This document shows, piece by piece, positions 34,447 to 42,033 of a stretch of 64,000 nucleotides of DNA. Where the stretch lies: positions 62,001 to 126,000 of the forward strand of contig CAJTDB010000007.1 in the NCBI GenBank assembly GCA_910574965.1, given 5' to 3'. The notes beneath the pieces were generated by a model. It did not search any database. It saw nothing but the letters and a program-made list of their open reading frames with translations, and had not been told where the DNA came from. Numbering within the stretch: the stretch's first letter is position 1; every line of letters begins with the position of its first letter. The stretch comes from Lachnospiraceae bacterium (GTDB lineage Bacteria; Bacillota; Clostridia; Lachnospirales; Lachnospiraceae). A program made the position numbers and the translations under genes.

Positions 34447-35939
34447 CGATACAGTGTCTTTCCTTTCAGGCTTGTCATGTTGTAGGCACAAAACGGTACC
34501 ATCCCGTAACGGCTGTCTGTTTCCAGAATATAACAGCGGCGCAGGCGTTCCAAGTCCAGACTGCATGCATCCTGAAACAGCATACCGGACACGGCAAAGG
34601 TATTGTTATGGAGGTTTCTGAGAAATTCATCCAGCGACGCAGTATCCAACTGCATCTGTGCTGTATCTTCCCCGCAGCAGCAACATCCTTCATCCGATGT
34701 CTCTGGCCCGGCACCGCAGCAGCACTCTCCGGCAGTTTCCTCCGTCTTTTCTCCGCAGCCGCACCCTCCTGCAGCTTCCTCTGTCTCCATGCCGCAGCCG
34801 CACGCCCCAGATTCCTCCGTCTTTTCTCCGCAGCAACACATCCCTGCCGTCTCTTTTGGCTCCGGTCCTGCCCATTGCCGTGCTACAAACTCTCTGGCCT
34901 GTTCTGACGCGGCGTATGCCCTGGCCGTCCCATGAATCATAGGCTGCAGACTTCCGTCTTCCTGTCTGAAATAATTAGCCTGAAACGTACAATAGGGATT
35001 CGTCGCATTTCCTCCGGTAAAATCCGTCCTGTGCATCTGTCCGTTCGTCTGTTCCTCAATCAGTTCCAAAAGCTTCGGAATTGTAATCCGATAGCTGCCC
35101 TGGGCATCCAGGCATCTGCCGAAATAACTGATGGGCTGAAAATGCACTCCCCGCACCACCGGCATCCGGCTGACTCCATAAGACAGGATTGCTCCCACCT
35201 GATCTTCATTGACACCCGGAGTCACCACCGGTACCAGAATCACCCCCAGCCCGGCTCGCTCACAGGCATCAACAGCCGCCTGCTTTTTCTCCCAAAGTGC
35301 TCTTCCCCGCAGAACTTTATAGACCTGGTCCGTAAGCCCGTCAAACTGCAGAAAAACGCAGGAAAGCCCGGCTTCCTTCAGCTCCTCTGCATAGCCTGGC
35401 TCCTCTGCCAGACGAAGGCCGTTCGTATTTAACTGAAAAAAGGAAAATCCCTTCTCCTTTCCCATACGAATAATCTTGGGCAGATCATCCCGCATGGTCG
35501 GTTCTCCGCCGGAAATCTGCAAATTAAAAGGCCCTCCGTGGGACATCAAGTAGTCCATCTGCCGCCCCAGTTCTTCTACAGGAACATCCCGGCTGTCCAA
35601 GCCTCCGGCTTCTGCAAAACACACCGGACAGCCAAGATTGCACCGACTCGTCACTTCCAGAAGCACACAGCATCCTCTTCTCTCGTGCCTGATGCAAAGA
35701 CCGCAGTCATAAGGACAGCCTTTCTCTTTCGGACGGGTACCGGGCACCTGATCCGAAGGCTTTCTGTCCTTCCCCCATGCCTCATAGCTTTCCCTGCTTC
35801 CCTCCCAGATCAGGACCTTAAAACCTCCATGCTCCGAACAGCTCTTTTCCAGATAAATCCCGTCTGCATGAACTGTTTTCTCCGCCGGTATTACCTTTAA
35901 ACATTCCGGGCAGATGCTTTCTGTCCTTCCAATTCTCAC
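34443..35939 (-). CDS. Radical SAM protein with cysteine-rich repeat (TrsS type)
   Basis: This protein of about 498 residues carries the radical SAM cluster motif CNLGCPVC, then the GGEP motif (NLQISGGEPTMRDD). Extra cysteines precede the core (CPEC, CSEHGG, GCPYDCGLC). Between 34674 and 34838 lies a repetitive acidic insertion with fourteen cysteines in five blocks of CCCGEKTEES-like sequence. It resembles the radical SAM (seleno)protein TrsS family as I remember it. The GTG at 35939 overlaps the stop of the 93-residue gene (GTGA); an ATG at 35963 is the alternative. The reaction is unknown; context suggests a role in molybdenum hydroxylase maturation. Confidence 0.85.
   Translation of the reverse strand: MRIGRTESICPECLKVIPAEKTVHADGIYLEKSCSEHGGFKVLIWEGSRESYEAWGKDRKPSDQVPGTRPKEKGCPYDCGLCIRHERRGCCVLLEVTSRCNLGCPVCFAEAGGLDSRDVPVEELGRQMDYLMSHGGPFNLQISGGEPTMRDDLPKIIRMGKEKGFSFFQLNTNGLRLAEEPGYAEELKEAGLSCVFLQFDGLTDQVYKVLRGRALWEKKQAAVDACERAGLGVILVPVVTPGVNEDQVGAILSYGVSRMPVVRGVHFQPISYFGRCLDAQGSYRITIPKLLELIEEQTNGQMHRTDFTGGNATNPYCTFQANYFRQEDGSLQPMIHGTARAYAASEQAREFVARQWAGPEPKETAGMCCCGEKTEESGACGCGMETEEAAGGCGCGEKTEETAGECCCGAGPETSDEGCCCCGEDTAQMQLDTASLDEFLRNLHNNTFAVSGMLFQDACSLDLERLRRCYILETDSRYGMVPFCAYNMTSLKGKTLYR
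34674..34838 (-). repeat. Cysteine-rich tandem repeat inside the radical SAM gene
   Basis: Five degenerate units of C-(C/G)-C-G plus an acidic linker (CCCGEKTEESGA, CGCGMETEEAAGG, CGCGEKTEETAGE, CCCGAGPETSDEG, CCCCGED) stand one after another. DNA similarity between units (TGCGGAGAAAAGACGGAGGAA-type segments) shows recent duplication. Confidence 0.85.
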
Positions 35940-36217
35940 CGGGCTTCCGTCTCCGCCAGCCATCGCTCCAGCCTCTCTTTCTCATACTCCCAGCCCGCCG
36001 CCGGGTAATTCACCTTTATCACACAGGCGGCCAGTATCCCTTTGATCTCCAGCGCCCCCTGTTTTGCCGAGAACACAGGCCGGCGAAATTTATGATTCTC
36101 CCGAATGTCCCAGCCTTTTAAATATGCCAGCAGTTTCTGTCCCGTAACCGGAAGTTCGTATTCATACGTTCTCGCTCCTGCAAAACAGTTTTCCACCTTT
36201 TTACACCGGTATTTCAT
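35936..36217 (-). CDS. Small conserved-context protein of unknown function
   Basis: This 93-residue protein starts MKYRCKKVENCFAGARTYEY and is basic in its first half, with two cysteines (C5, C11) and a mid-chain hydrophobic stretch GILAACVIKVNYPAAG. I do not recognise a family. It is linked by ATGA overlap to the desulfurase-like gene upstream and by GTGA overlap to the radical SAM gene downstream, so it is certainly translated as part of this operon. A sulfur-carrier or adaptor role is possible but unsupported. Confidence 0.7.
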   Translation of the reverse strand: MKYRCKKVENCFAGARTYEYELPVTGQKLLAYLKGWDIRENHKFRRPVFSAKQGALEIKGILAACVIKVNYPAAGWEYEKERLERWLAETEAR

Positions 36218-37353
36218 AGACCGCTCTCCACCAGATCCCGGACAGCAAGAAGCACCTGTTCGATCTCTTCTTCGGTAGTAAAGCGTGACAGACTCAGCCG
36301 AATCGTCCCGCCCTGCATTCCAATGTCCTCCATAATATCCGGCGCACAGTGAAGTCCGGTCCGAAGGATAATATCATAGCTTCCGGTCAGAATATCCGCA
36401 GCGTCCTGAATAGAGATTCCCGGTACTGTAAAAGAAAGAACCGGCGTAGATGGTCCGTCCGGCACGATCACCCGGCAGCCCAGCTTTAAGAGCCCCTCCG
36501 ACAGCCGTCTGGTTTGCTCCTGCAAATCTTTTTCATCCAGCGGATGCTGTCTGCTCCATCGAAGAGCCGCTAAAAGTCCATGATAGGAAGGCTCATTTCC
36601 TGTCCCCGCTTCCAGATGCAGCGGCATCTCCTCCGGCATTTCCTTCAGGTCACTTTTCACTCCGGTTCCGCCCACCATATGCGGATGCAGATGCAGTCCT
36701 TCTCTTACATATACCCCTCCGGTTCCCTGAGGCCCCAGCAAATATTTATGTCCGGTAAATGCTGCCATATCCACCTTCCACTCAGAAAGGCGGACCGGGA
36801 TGCAGCCAAGGGTCTGCGATACGTCCAGAAGCAGATCCGCTCCCCCTTCTTTTGCCGCCTCTGCAAGCACGGAGATATCATTAACCGCCCCGGTCACATT
36901 AGAAGCATGGGTAAGGACACAAAGCTTCGGCCGGTATATTTTCACTGCCTCTGCCCAGTCCTCTGGACGAACCCTTCCTGTTTCATCCACGGAAATCCTC
37001 TTGACCTGAATCCCTTTCTGCTCCAGCATATAGAGCGGACGCAGCACCGCATTGTGCTCTGCATGGGTAGTGAGTACTGTATCCCCAGGCTTCAGAGGAT
37101 ACCCGAAAATAGCCTGGTTCAGCCCCCAGGTAGAGTTGGCCCCCAGAGCAGTCTGACAAGGAGCATCAATCCCCAGAAGTCCGGCCAGCTCTGTTCGCAC
37201 CTCCTCAAACACATCAAAGTCCGCGACCCCGCCCCGGTTTGTCTCCCCTGGCATCGTACTAAGGGCTTCAAAGACCGCCTCAGCCACTTGCGGCGGCTTC
37301 GGCCAGGAAGTGGCTGCATTGTTCATATAGATTGGATGTTCAAAGCTTTTCAC
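36214..37353 (-). CDS. Cysteine-desulfurase-like class V aminotransferase
   Basis: This 379-residue PLP enzyme resembles NifS/CsdB-type cysteine desulfurases of the branch seen beside molybdenum hydroxylases (TIGR01977, EF2568 type). The N-terminus MNNAATSWPKPPQVAEAV is characteristic. The PLP lysine is K203 in FTGHKYLLGPQGTGG, and a candidate catalytic cysteine is C336 in RTGLHCAPDIM. It may supply sulfur (or selenium) for the cofactor's terminal sulfido ligand; that role is inferred from context. It overlaps the NTP transferase gene by 14 nt and the small unknown gene by ATGA. Confidence 0.9.
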   Translation of the reverse strand: MKSFEHPIYMNNAATSWPKPPQVAEAVFEALSTMPGETNRGGVADFDVFEEVRTELAGLLGIDAPCQTALGANSTWGLNQAIFGYPLKPGDTVLTTHAEHNAVLRPLYMLEQKGIQVKRISVDETGRVRPEDWAEAVKIYRPKLCVLTHASNVTGAVNDISVLAEAAKEGGADLLLDVSQTLGCIPVRLSEWKVDMAAFTGHKYLLGPQGTGGVYVREGLHLHPHMVGGTGVKSDLKEMPEEMPLHLEAGTGNEPSYHGLLAALRWSRQHPLDEKDLQEQTRRLSEGLLKLGCRVIVPDGPSTPVLSFTVPGISIQDAADILTGSYDIILRTGLHCAPDIMEDIGMQGGTIRLSLSRFTTEEEIEQVLLAVRDLVESGL

Positions 37354-38419
37354 CAGTCATCACCTCGAATTCTTCTATCAGTTTACGGCAAATCCGAACT
37401 GTTTTCAGGATCTTTTCCTTTACAGGAGTATGGGCAAATGCTTTCTCATAGCGCACGTTTAGCGTAACTCGGCGCTCCTCCTGAATCAGCTTATCTGCCA
37501 GACACACAAGTGCCCCCTCCTCACAGACTGTCTCAGGTTCCGTCTCAAAACCTCCGTGTCTCTCTGCAATTTTAGCAAGCGTCAGATATCCCTTTTTTCT
37601 CAGAAATGCGCCGGCAGCCGCCTCATGATTTTCAGACAGCCTGCACAGATCGTGCACATATCCGCCGCTTCTGCAAAGCTCAATGTCCAGGCAGGCTCCA
37701 TGCTTTGTCAGACGCTCCGCCAGGCTTCCTGCCAGCTCCCCCACAGCAAGACAGTGACTCCGGATATGCTCTGGAAGTCCTGCTTCCTCATACCAGTTCT
37801 GACACAGTTGTTCGGAGACTCCTTTATGCTCCTTCGCATAGGCCCGAAGCCCCTCAAAATCCGCCCGGCGGTCCGCATCTGCCAGCGCCCCAGGGTCATT
37901 AAGTTCCATATATTCTGCCTGCATGGAAGAAAAGGAACCTTTCAGACCGCCTTCCCCTTGATAGGAAAGCACCGCCTGGCGGCCTCCCGGCAGCAGAACC
38001 GGCGGATGGGACGTCTTCTCTCCCGTGACCGGAACAAGAACATCAGTTTGCTTTGAAATCTTTCCCAGTCTGTCTTTCACTTTCTGCAGACTTGCAGGTG
38101 CCAGAAGCGGCAGATCCCCCGGCAGAAAAAATACCGCATCCGTCTCTTTCATATGTTCCAGTCCCAGACGGATAGAACCCAGCATATCCGTCTCCCGGTA
38201 CGCTTTATTTCTCACCACATGCACCTGCAGGGGCAGCAGCACCTGCTCCATTTCCTCTGCCCGATATCCCGTGACGACTGTAATATCCCGGATGCCTGCG
38301 TTTTTAAGGCTCTGCACGGTCATCTGGATCATGGGAAATCCATTCAGCTTCATGAGCGGCTTAAAACCGTCCATACGGCTGGACAGGCCCGCTGCCGCGA
38401 TCAGTCCATGACAGTTCAT
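37340..38419 (-). CDS. NTP transferase-HD domain fusion (MobA/MocA-like, DVU_1551 type)
   Basis: This 359-residue protein joins two enzymes. Residues 1-190 are a MobA/MocA-like nucleotidyltransferase with MNCHGLIAAAGLSSRMDGFK, VTGYRAEEM and FFLPGDLPLLAP. Such proteins attach CMP or GMP to molybdopterin. Residues about 205-359 are an HD-type domain with HIRSHCLAVGELAG, GGYVHDLCRLSENHE and KIAERHGGFE. The start at 38419 overlaps the TGA of the preceding gene (ATGA). The combination suggests making and hydrolysing the cofactor's nucleotide, an inference. Homologues stand beside hydroxylase genes in Desulfovibrio. Confidence 0.88.
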   Translation of the reverse strand: MNCHGLIAAAGLSSRMDGFKPLMKLNGFPMIQMTVQSLKNAGIRDITVVTGYRAEEMEQVLLPLQVHVVRNKAYRETDMLGSIRLGLEHMKETDAVFFLPGDLPLLAPASLQKVKDRLGKISKQTDVLVPVTGEKTSHPPVLLPGGRQAVLSYQGEGGLKGSFSSMQAEYMELNDPGALADADRRADFEGLRAYAKEHKGVSEQLCQNWYEEAGLPEHIRSHCLAVGELAGSLAERLTKHGACLDIELCRSGGYVHDLCRLSENHEAAAGAFLRKKGYLTLAKIAERHGGFETEPETVCEEGALVCLADKLIQEERRVTLNVRYEKAFAHTPVKEKILKTVRICRKLIEEFEVMTGEKL

Positions 38420-38844
38420 CCCAGTATCCCGTTCTCCTGCAAAAGTTCCATACATTTTACAAACACGCTTTCTACCACCTGGGGACAGCGGCGTATCTTG
38501 TTAGATGGATCCTCTTCCAGAATATCCTTACAGTCACATCCCCCATAAGCGCCTCCCACGGTCTCTTCGAACCACTCCACCAGACACCGAATCAATTCCG
38601 CAGCCTTTGGATCCTCGATTTCTTCCTCTTCGCCTTTTCCGCAGAAATACCCAAGCAGACAGCAGCCGCCGGACAATGCCCCGCACAGATGTCCGGTAAA
38701 TCCCATACCGCCGTTTAATCCGCTCATGGCACGGATCAGATCCGGATCTTCCTTTTCTTCCGACTCCAGCGCCAGCAAAAGCAGGATCTGCGCACAGTAA
38801 TATCCTTTGCCGGACAGCTCCAGCATACGGTCAAACAGATCCAT
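38416..38844 (-). CDS. C-GCAxxG-C-C family redox-type protein (DVU_1555 type)
   Basis: This 142-residue protein belongs to the C_GCAxxG_C_C family of small cysteine proteins of unknown activity. The pattern appears as YYCAQILLLLALE near the N-terminus and GFTGHLCGALSGGCCLLGYF in the middle, with later cysteines in GGCDC and RRCPQVVESVFVKC. Paired cysteines suggest a metal or disulfide centre. The start at 38844 follows AAGGAGGGGG; it overlaps the methyltransferase gene by 14 nt. The run of gene overlaps shows tight co-translation. Confidence 0.85.
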   Translation of the reverse strand: MDLFDRMLELSGKGYYCAQILLLLALESEEKEDPDLIRAMSGLNGGMGFTGHLCGALSGGCCLLGYFCGKGEEEEIEDPKAAELIRCLVEWFEETVGGAYGGCDCKDILEEDPSNKIRRCPQVVESVFVKCMELLQENGILG

Positions 38845-39436
38845 TTCCCCCTCCTTTCTCAAGCCATGCGAGAAAATACCCGCAGCCTGCCTTCCCAGCC
38901 TCCCGAAAAAATTCGCAAAATGTCCCATCTGCATTGTCATTCCAGAGACTTTGTATGAAAAATTCTCTCCATAAAGGCGTCTCGTCCCGGACTTCCCGGA
39001 TTATAAAACCCGCCCGGATGATTTCCCGCTCCCAGCATTCAAACGTGAGCGGCCCCGGCATGGACAGGCAGGGTGCCTGTTCCTTTTTGAAAAATACATC
39101 TGACAAAAGCAGACTCCCGCCCGGACCAAGCACCCGAAATATTTCCCAAAGAGCTGCCGGACCATCCCCGCAGACAGAGATGCTGCACTCGGCCATACAG
39201 AGGTCATAAGAAGCATCCGGAAAGGAAAGGGCTCTCATATCTCCCGCCGTCACCTTCCCCCCGGCCAAAAAGGCTGTCCGGTCAATTCCCTCTGCTTCAA
39301 AACCCTGCTGCCTTAAAAAATCCACCGACTCCCCTGTTCCTGCCCCAAGGTCCAATATTCTCGCCGGGGGCTTTGCTTCCGCCAGTTCCAAAAGCCGCCT
39401 GGTCAGTGCCGTTCCGCCTGGATGTGCGCCGATCAT
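38831..39436 (-). CDS. SAM-dependent methyltransferase (DVU_1556 type)
   Basis: This 201-residue class I methyltransferase has motif I ILDLGAGTGESVDFL (about residues 28-42), then GIDRTAF, FPDASYDLCMAECSISV and VLGPGGSLLLSDVFF. Its substrate is unknown; co-occurrence with the radical SAM and redox proteins suggests a step in making or protecting a cofactor. The ATG at 39436 overlaps the TGA of the zinc-ribbon gene (ATGA); the 28 extra residues of the longer frame lie within that gene and are not methyltransferase-like. Confidence 0.87.
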   Translation of the reverse strand: MIGAHPGGTALTRRLLELAEAKPPARILDLGAGTGESVDFLRQQGFEAEGIDRTAFLAGGKVTAGDMRALSFPDASYDLCMAECSISVCGDGPAALWEIFRVLGPGGSLLLSDVFFKKEQAPCLSMPGPLTFECWEREIIRAGFIIREVRDETPLWREFFIQSLWNDNADGTFCEFFREAGKAGCGYFLAWLEKGGGNGSV

Positions 39437-39651
39437 TTGTCCTCCAGACTTCGTTCCACCGTCAAAACTTTTCCCACTGCCAGTTCTTCCGGCACATAAA
39501 TATAACCGCACTTTGGACATACCGGAAGCTCCACCGGAAATGCATTGCCGAGATATCCGAACGTCGCCTTTCCTTTTACAAGAGAAATCTTACATTTTGC
39601 ACATGTCAGTTTCCCCATGGGATCTATGGTATAATAATTTTTCTCTGCCAT
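39433..39651 (-). CDS. Small zinc-ribbon/rubredoxin-like redox protein (DVU_1557 type)
   Basis: This 72-residue protein has two CxxC knuckles, LTCAKCKISL and PVCPKCGYIYVP, spaced as in rubredoxin-like or zinc-ribbon folds. It probably binds Zn or Fe. Homologues accompany molybdenum hydroxylase genes. Together with the large Fe-S protein upstream (18 nt away) it may carry electrons or present a metal or sulfur group. ATGA overlap with the methyltransferase gene indicates coupling. Confidence 0.85.
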   Translation of the reverse strand: MAEKNYYTIDPMGKLTCAKCKISLVKGKATFGYLGNAFPVELPVCPKCGYIYVPEELAVGKVLTVERSLEDK

Positions 39652-39669
39652 ATTCTCTCCTATCGCCTC

Positions 39670-41883
39670 TTATTCCACCGTCATCCGATGGCTGTATGCC
39701 CCATGCACCAGATATCCGCCTTCCTCCTGCGTAAATTTCACCCAGAAAGTCACATTTCCAAGACGCAGATTTGCCAGATACCAGCCCTTTTCTTCGTCTA
39801 ATACCGCTTCTTTAGAAGTCTCATAAGCTTTCAGTACCGCATGGACATCGCTCTCTAAAATCATACGCTCTTCCATCTGCTTTGGAACTCCCTGTGCATA
39901 CCGGATCTCTCCCATAGTTTCCACCTCAAATGTTTCTTTCCAAATTTCCCCTAACAGTTTCTGTTTCAGTTTCAGCCGGTTTGCCCGCCGCCTGGACAGA
40001 TCCGGTACCGGGCCAGGCTCCACGTGATATGCCAGCTCCAGTATATGGCAGGTATCTGCTCCGGCTCTGGCAAGCTGGTCCCGGCAGGCCATACAATAGG
40101 TCAGGATCTTCCCTTTGGTCCTTTCCGCTGCAAAACGGGCCTTTTTGTCTGCCACTTCCGGATTGGTGTATTTTACAAGGCCCCCAAAGCCGCAGCAGGG
40201 CGCCAGATCCCCCTCAAAGGGCATCTCCTCGATCCGGCAGCCAAGGGCTTTTGCAAAGGCTCTCACGTCCTTTTGCATCTGGCCTTTGCCTCTGGCTCCG
40301 CAGGCATCATGGATTGTTACCGTCTCTGCACTCACCGGGCTGACTCCAAGCTGCATGAGAATTTCCCAGATTCCGATCGTCTCTACACTGGTATATTCTT
40401 CAAAAACGCTTTTGCAGGTAGGACAGGCACAGATAACATATGGCTTTCCCATCTTCTCCCATACAGAAAGAAACTGCTCCATAGCCTCTTTCAGCAAGTC
40501 TTCCCTTGCAGCCCACTTTGCCACCGCTCCGCAGCAGCCGAGCACAAGACCCACACCTTTGCTTAGCCGGGCACGAAGATCCGCATAGGCAGCTTCCACC
40601 GTATCCGGTGAAACCGCGGATGCCTGGCAGCCTGGAAAGAACAGATAACGGCACTGTTCATATCCTGGTTCCGGCCTTGCCAGAAATGCTTCCCCATTGG
40701 AAAACTGTTCGTCTAACAGGGCAAATTCATGAGCAGAAGCGGGCATCTTCTCGGTTTCCACCATTGTGTGCTTCGCAATCCGGCACACATCCGGATAATC
40801 AAATCCATTGGGACATGCAGCTTTGCACTGGCCGCACTCATCACAGGCATTAATCATACCATTCGCCATATGATTTCCCATAACGATGGACATATTATTG
40901 TAGATCTCCCGGATCGCAGCCCTTGGATTCCGCTTGTAGTGCTGCAGATAAACACAGCCTTTGATGCATTCCAGGCACTGGCACTGGATGCACCTTTCGG
41001 CCTCCGCCATAGCGCTCTCTCTGGTCACATGCTCCACGTCCGTAAGCGCCTTTTTGCCTTCTGTCCCATCCATAGTGACAAAGAGACGGCTTTCTTTCCA
41101 TTCCCGCTTTTCGCTGGTCAAAACGCCCTGTATATGCCGCTCTGCCAGAAATGCTGCATGTTTTGCTTCTGCTAAAATCTGCTCTGTATCCTGCTCCTTT
41201 TTTGCCTCATACACTCCTTCTGGCAGATGGGACCAGCCAAGAACCGGAGATACACAAACTGCATTCATTTGTGTACAAACAGACAGAAGCTCCTCCTGTA
41301 CCAGCCCGGACTTCACCTGGACCGTAATCCGAAATCCGGTAAAGGCAGTTAAATCCGACGCTGCTTCCTCCCTGGAAAGTCCCAAAGCAAGCAGCACCTC
41401 TTCCATGGAAGCACAAGTGGTATGCCAGCAAACCTCGTATCCTTTCTTTCCCAGTTCCCAGCAGCAGGCCAGGGAAAAGAGATCGTCTCCAAACACGGCC
41501 ACTTTCTGGCTCTTCTTTGGCAGCATAAACCGATTGACTGCACCGGAACCGCCGTACTGTGCACATGCCCGCTCCAACGCCTGCAATACGATCCCATCTC
41601 CGGACTCGGACAGCCTGCAGGCGCTCATACACGGACCGCTGCACTGTTTAGACAGAAGATGCAGAAAAGGAGTCACCGTCCGAATAACACTGGCTGCTTT
41701 CTTAAAGTCCCCTTTTGCACTGTAGGAGCATACAGAACGCATATCAATATGAAGCGGACAGCTATTCATACATGCCGGAGGATCCTCTCTGGTACAGACA
41801 GCCTCCCGTTTGTGCAGTTCCTCCTGTCCAAACGCCTGCTTCATCAGATAATGTTTTCCGACAAAACCATGTTCTTTTTCCAT
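39670..41883 (-). CDS. Dicluster-binding Fe-S oxidoreductase with CCG domains
   Basis: This 737-residue protein appears built for electron transfer. An N-terminal GltD-type cluster region shows PPACMNSCPLHIDM and CSGPCMSACR. Residues 127-152 resemble the FAD-binding Rossmann start but lack the glycines (VAVFGDDLFSLACCWELG). Two 4Fe-4S motifs follow (C298-C310 and C347-C357). Two CCG domains as in HdrB follow, with FFPGCQASA...GCCGAVAK and HDACGARG...PCCGFGG. About 110 C-terminal residues match nothing I know. It resembles the pyridine nucleotide-disulfide oxidoreductase/dicluster-binding family linked to Mop-type hydroxylases. The start at 41883 follows GGAGGGG. Confidence 0.85.
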   Translation of the reverse strand: MEKEHGFVGKHYLMKQAFGQEELHKREAVCTREDPPACMNSCPLHIDMRSVCSYSAKGDFKKAASVIRTVTPFLHLLSKQCSGPCMSACRLSESGDGIVLQALERACAQYGGSGAVNRFMLPKKSQKVAVFGDDLFSLACCWELGKKGYEVCWHTTCASMEEVLLALGLSREEAASDLTAFTGFRITVQVKSGLVQEELLSVCTQMNAVCVSPVLGWSHLPEGVYEAKKEQDTEQILAEAKHAAFLAERHIQGVLTSEKREWKESRLFVTMDGTEGKKALTDVEHVTRESAMAEAERCIQCQCLECIKGCVYLQHYKRNPRAAIREIYNNMSIVMGNHMANGMINACDECGQCKAACPNGFDYPDVCRIAKHTMVETEKMPASAHEFALLDEQFSNGEAFLARPEPGYEQCRYLFFPGCQASAVSPDTVEAAYADLRARLSKGVGLVLGCCGAVAKWAAREDLLKEAMEQFLSVWEKMGKPYVICACPTCKSVFEEYTSVETIGIWEILMQLGVSPVSAETVTIHDACGARGKGQMQKDVRAFAKALGCRIEEMPFEGDLAPCCGFGGLVKYTNPEVADKKARFAAERTKGKILTYCMACRDQLARAGADTCHILELAYHVEPGPVPDLSRRRANRLKLKQKLLGEIWKETFEVETMGEIRYAQGVPKQMEERMILESDVHAVLKAYETSKEAVLDEEKGWYLANLRLGNVTFWVKFTQEEGGYLVHGAYSHRMTVE

Positions 41884-41931
41884 CCCTTTATCCCCTCCCC
41901 GGCTTTTATTCTCGAAACAGATAATAAACAA

Positions 41932-41969
41932 GAAAAAAACAGAGCTGCCGCCACATTTACGACAGCTCT
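41932..41969 (-). terminator. Terminator after the Mop-type hydroxylase gene
   Basis: On the minus strand GAGCTGTCG and CGGCAGCTC pair around a 9-nt loop and are followed by TGTTTTTTTC, between the hydroxylase stop codon and the start of the Fe-S protein gene. Partial readthrough would let the accessory genes follow at a lower level. Confidence 0.8.
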
Positions 41970-42033
41970 TGTTTTTATTCTTCATCTGTCCGGCAGGCAA
42001 AGCCTATACCCGGACAGACATCCTAAGCATTAT

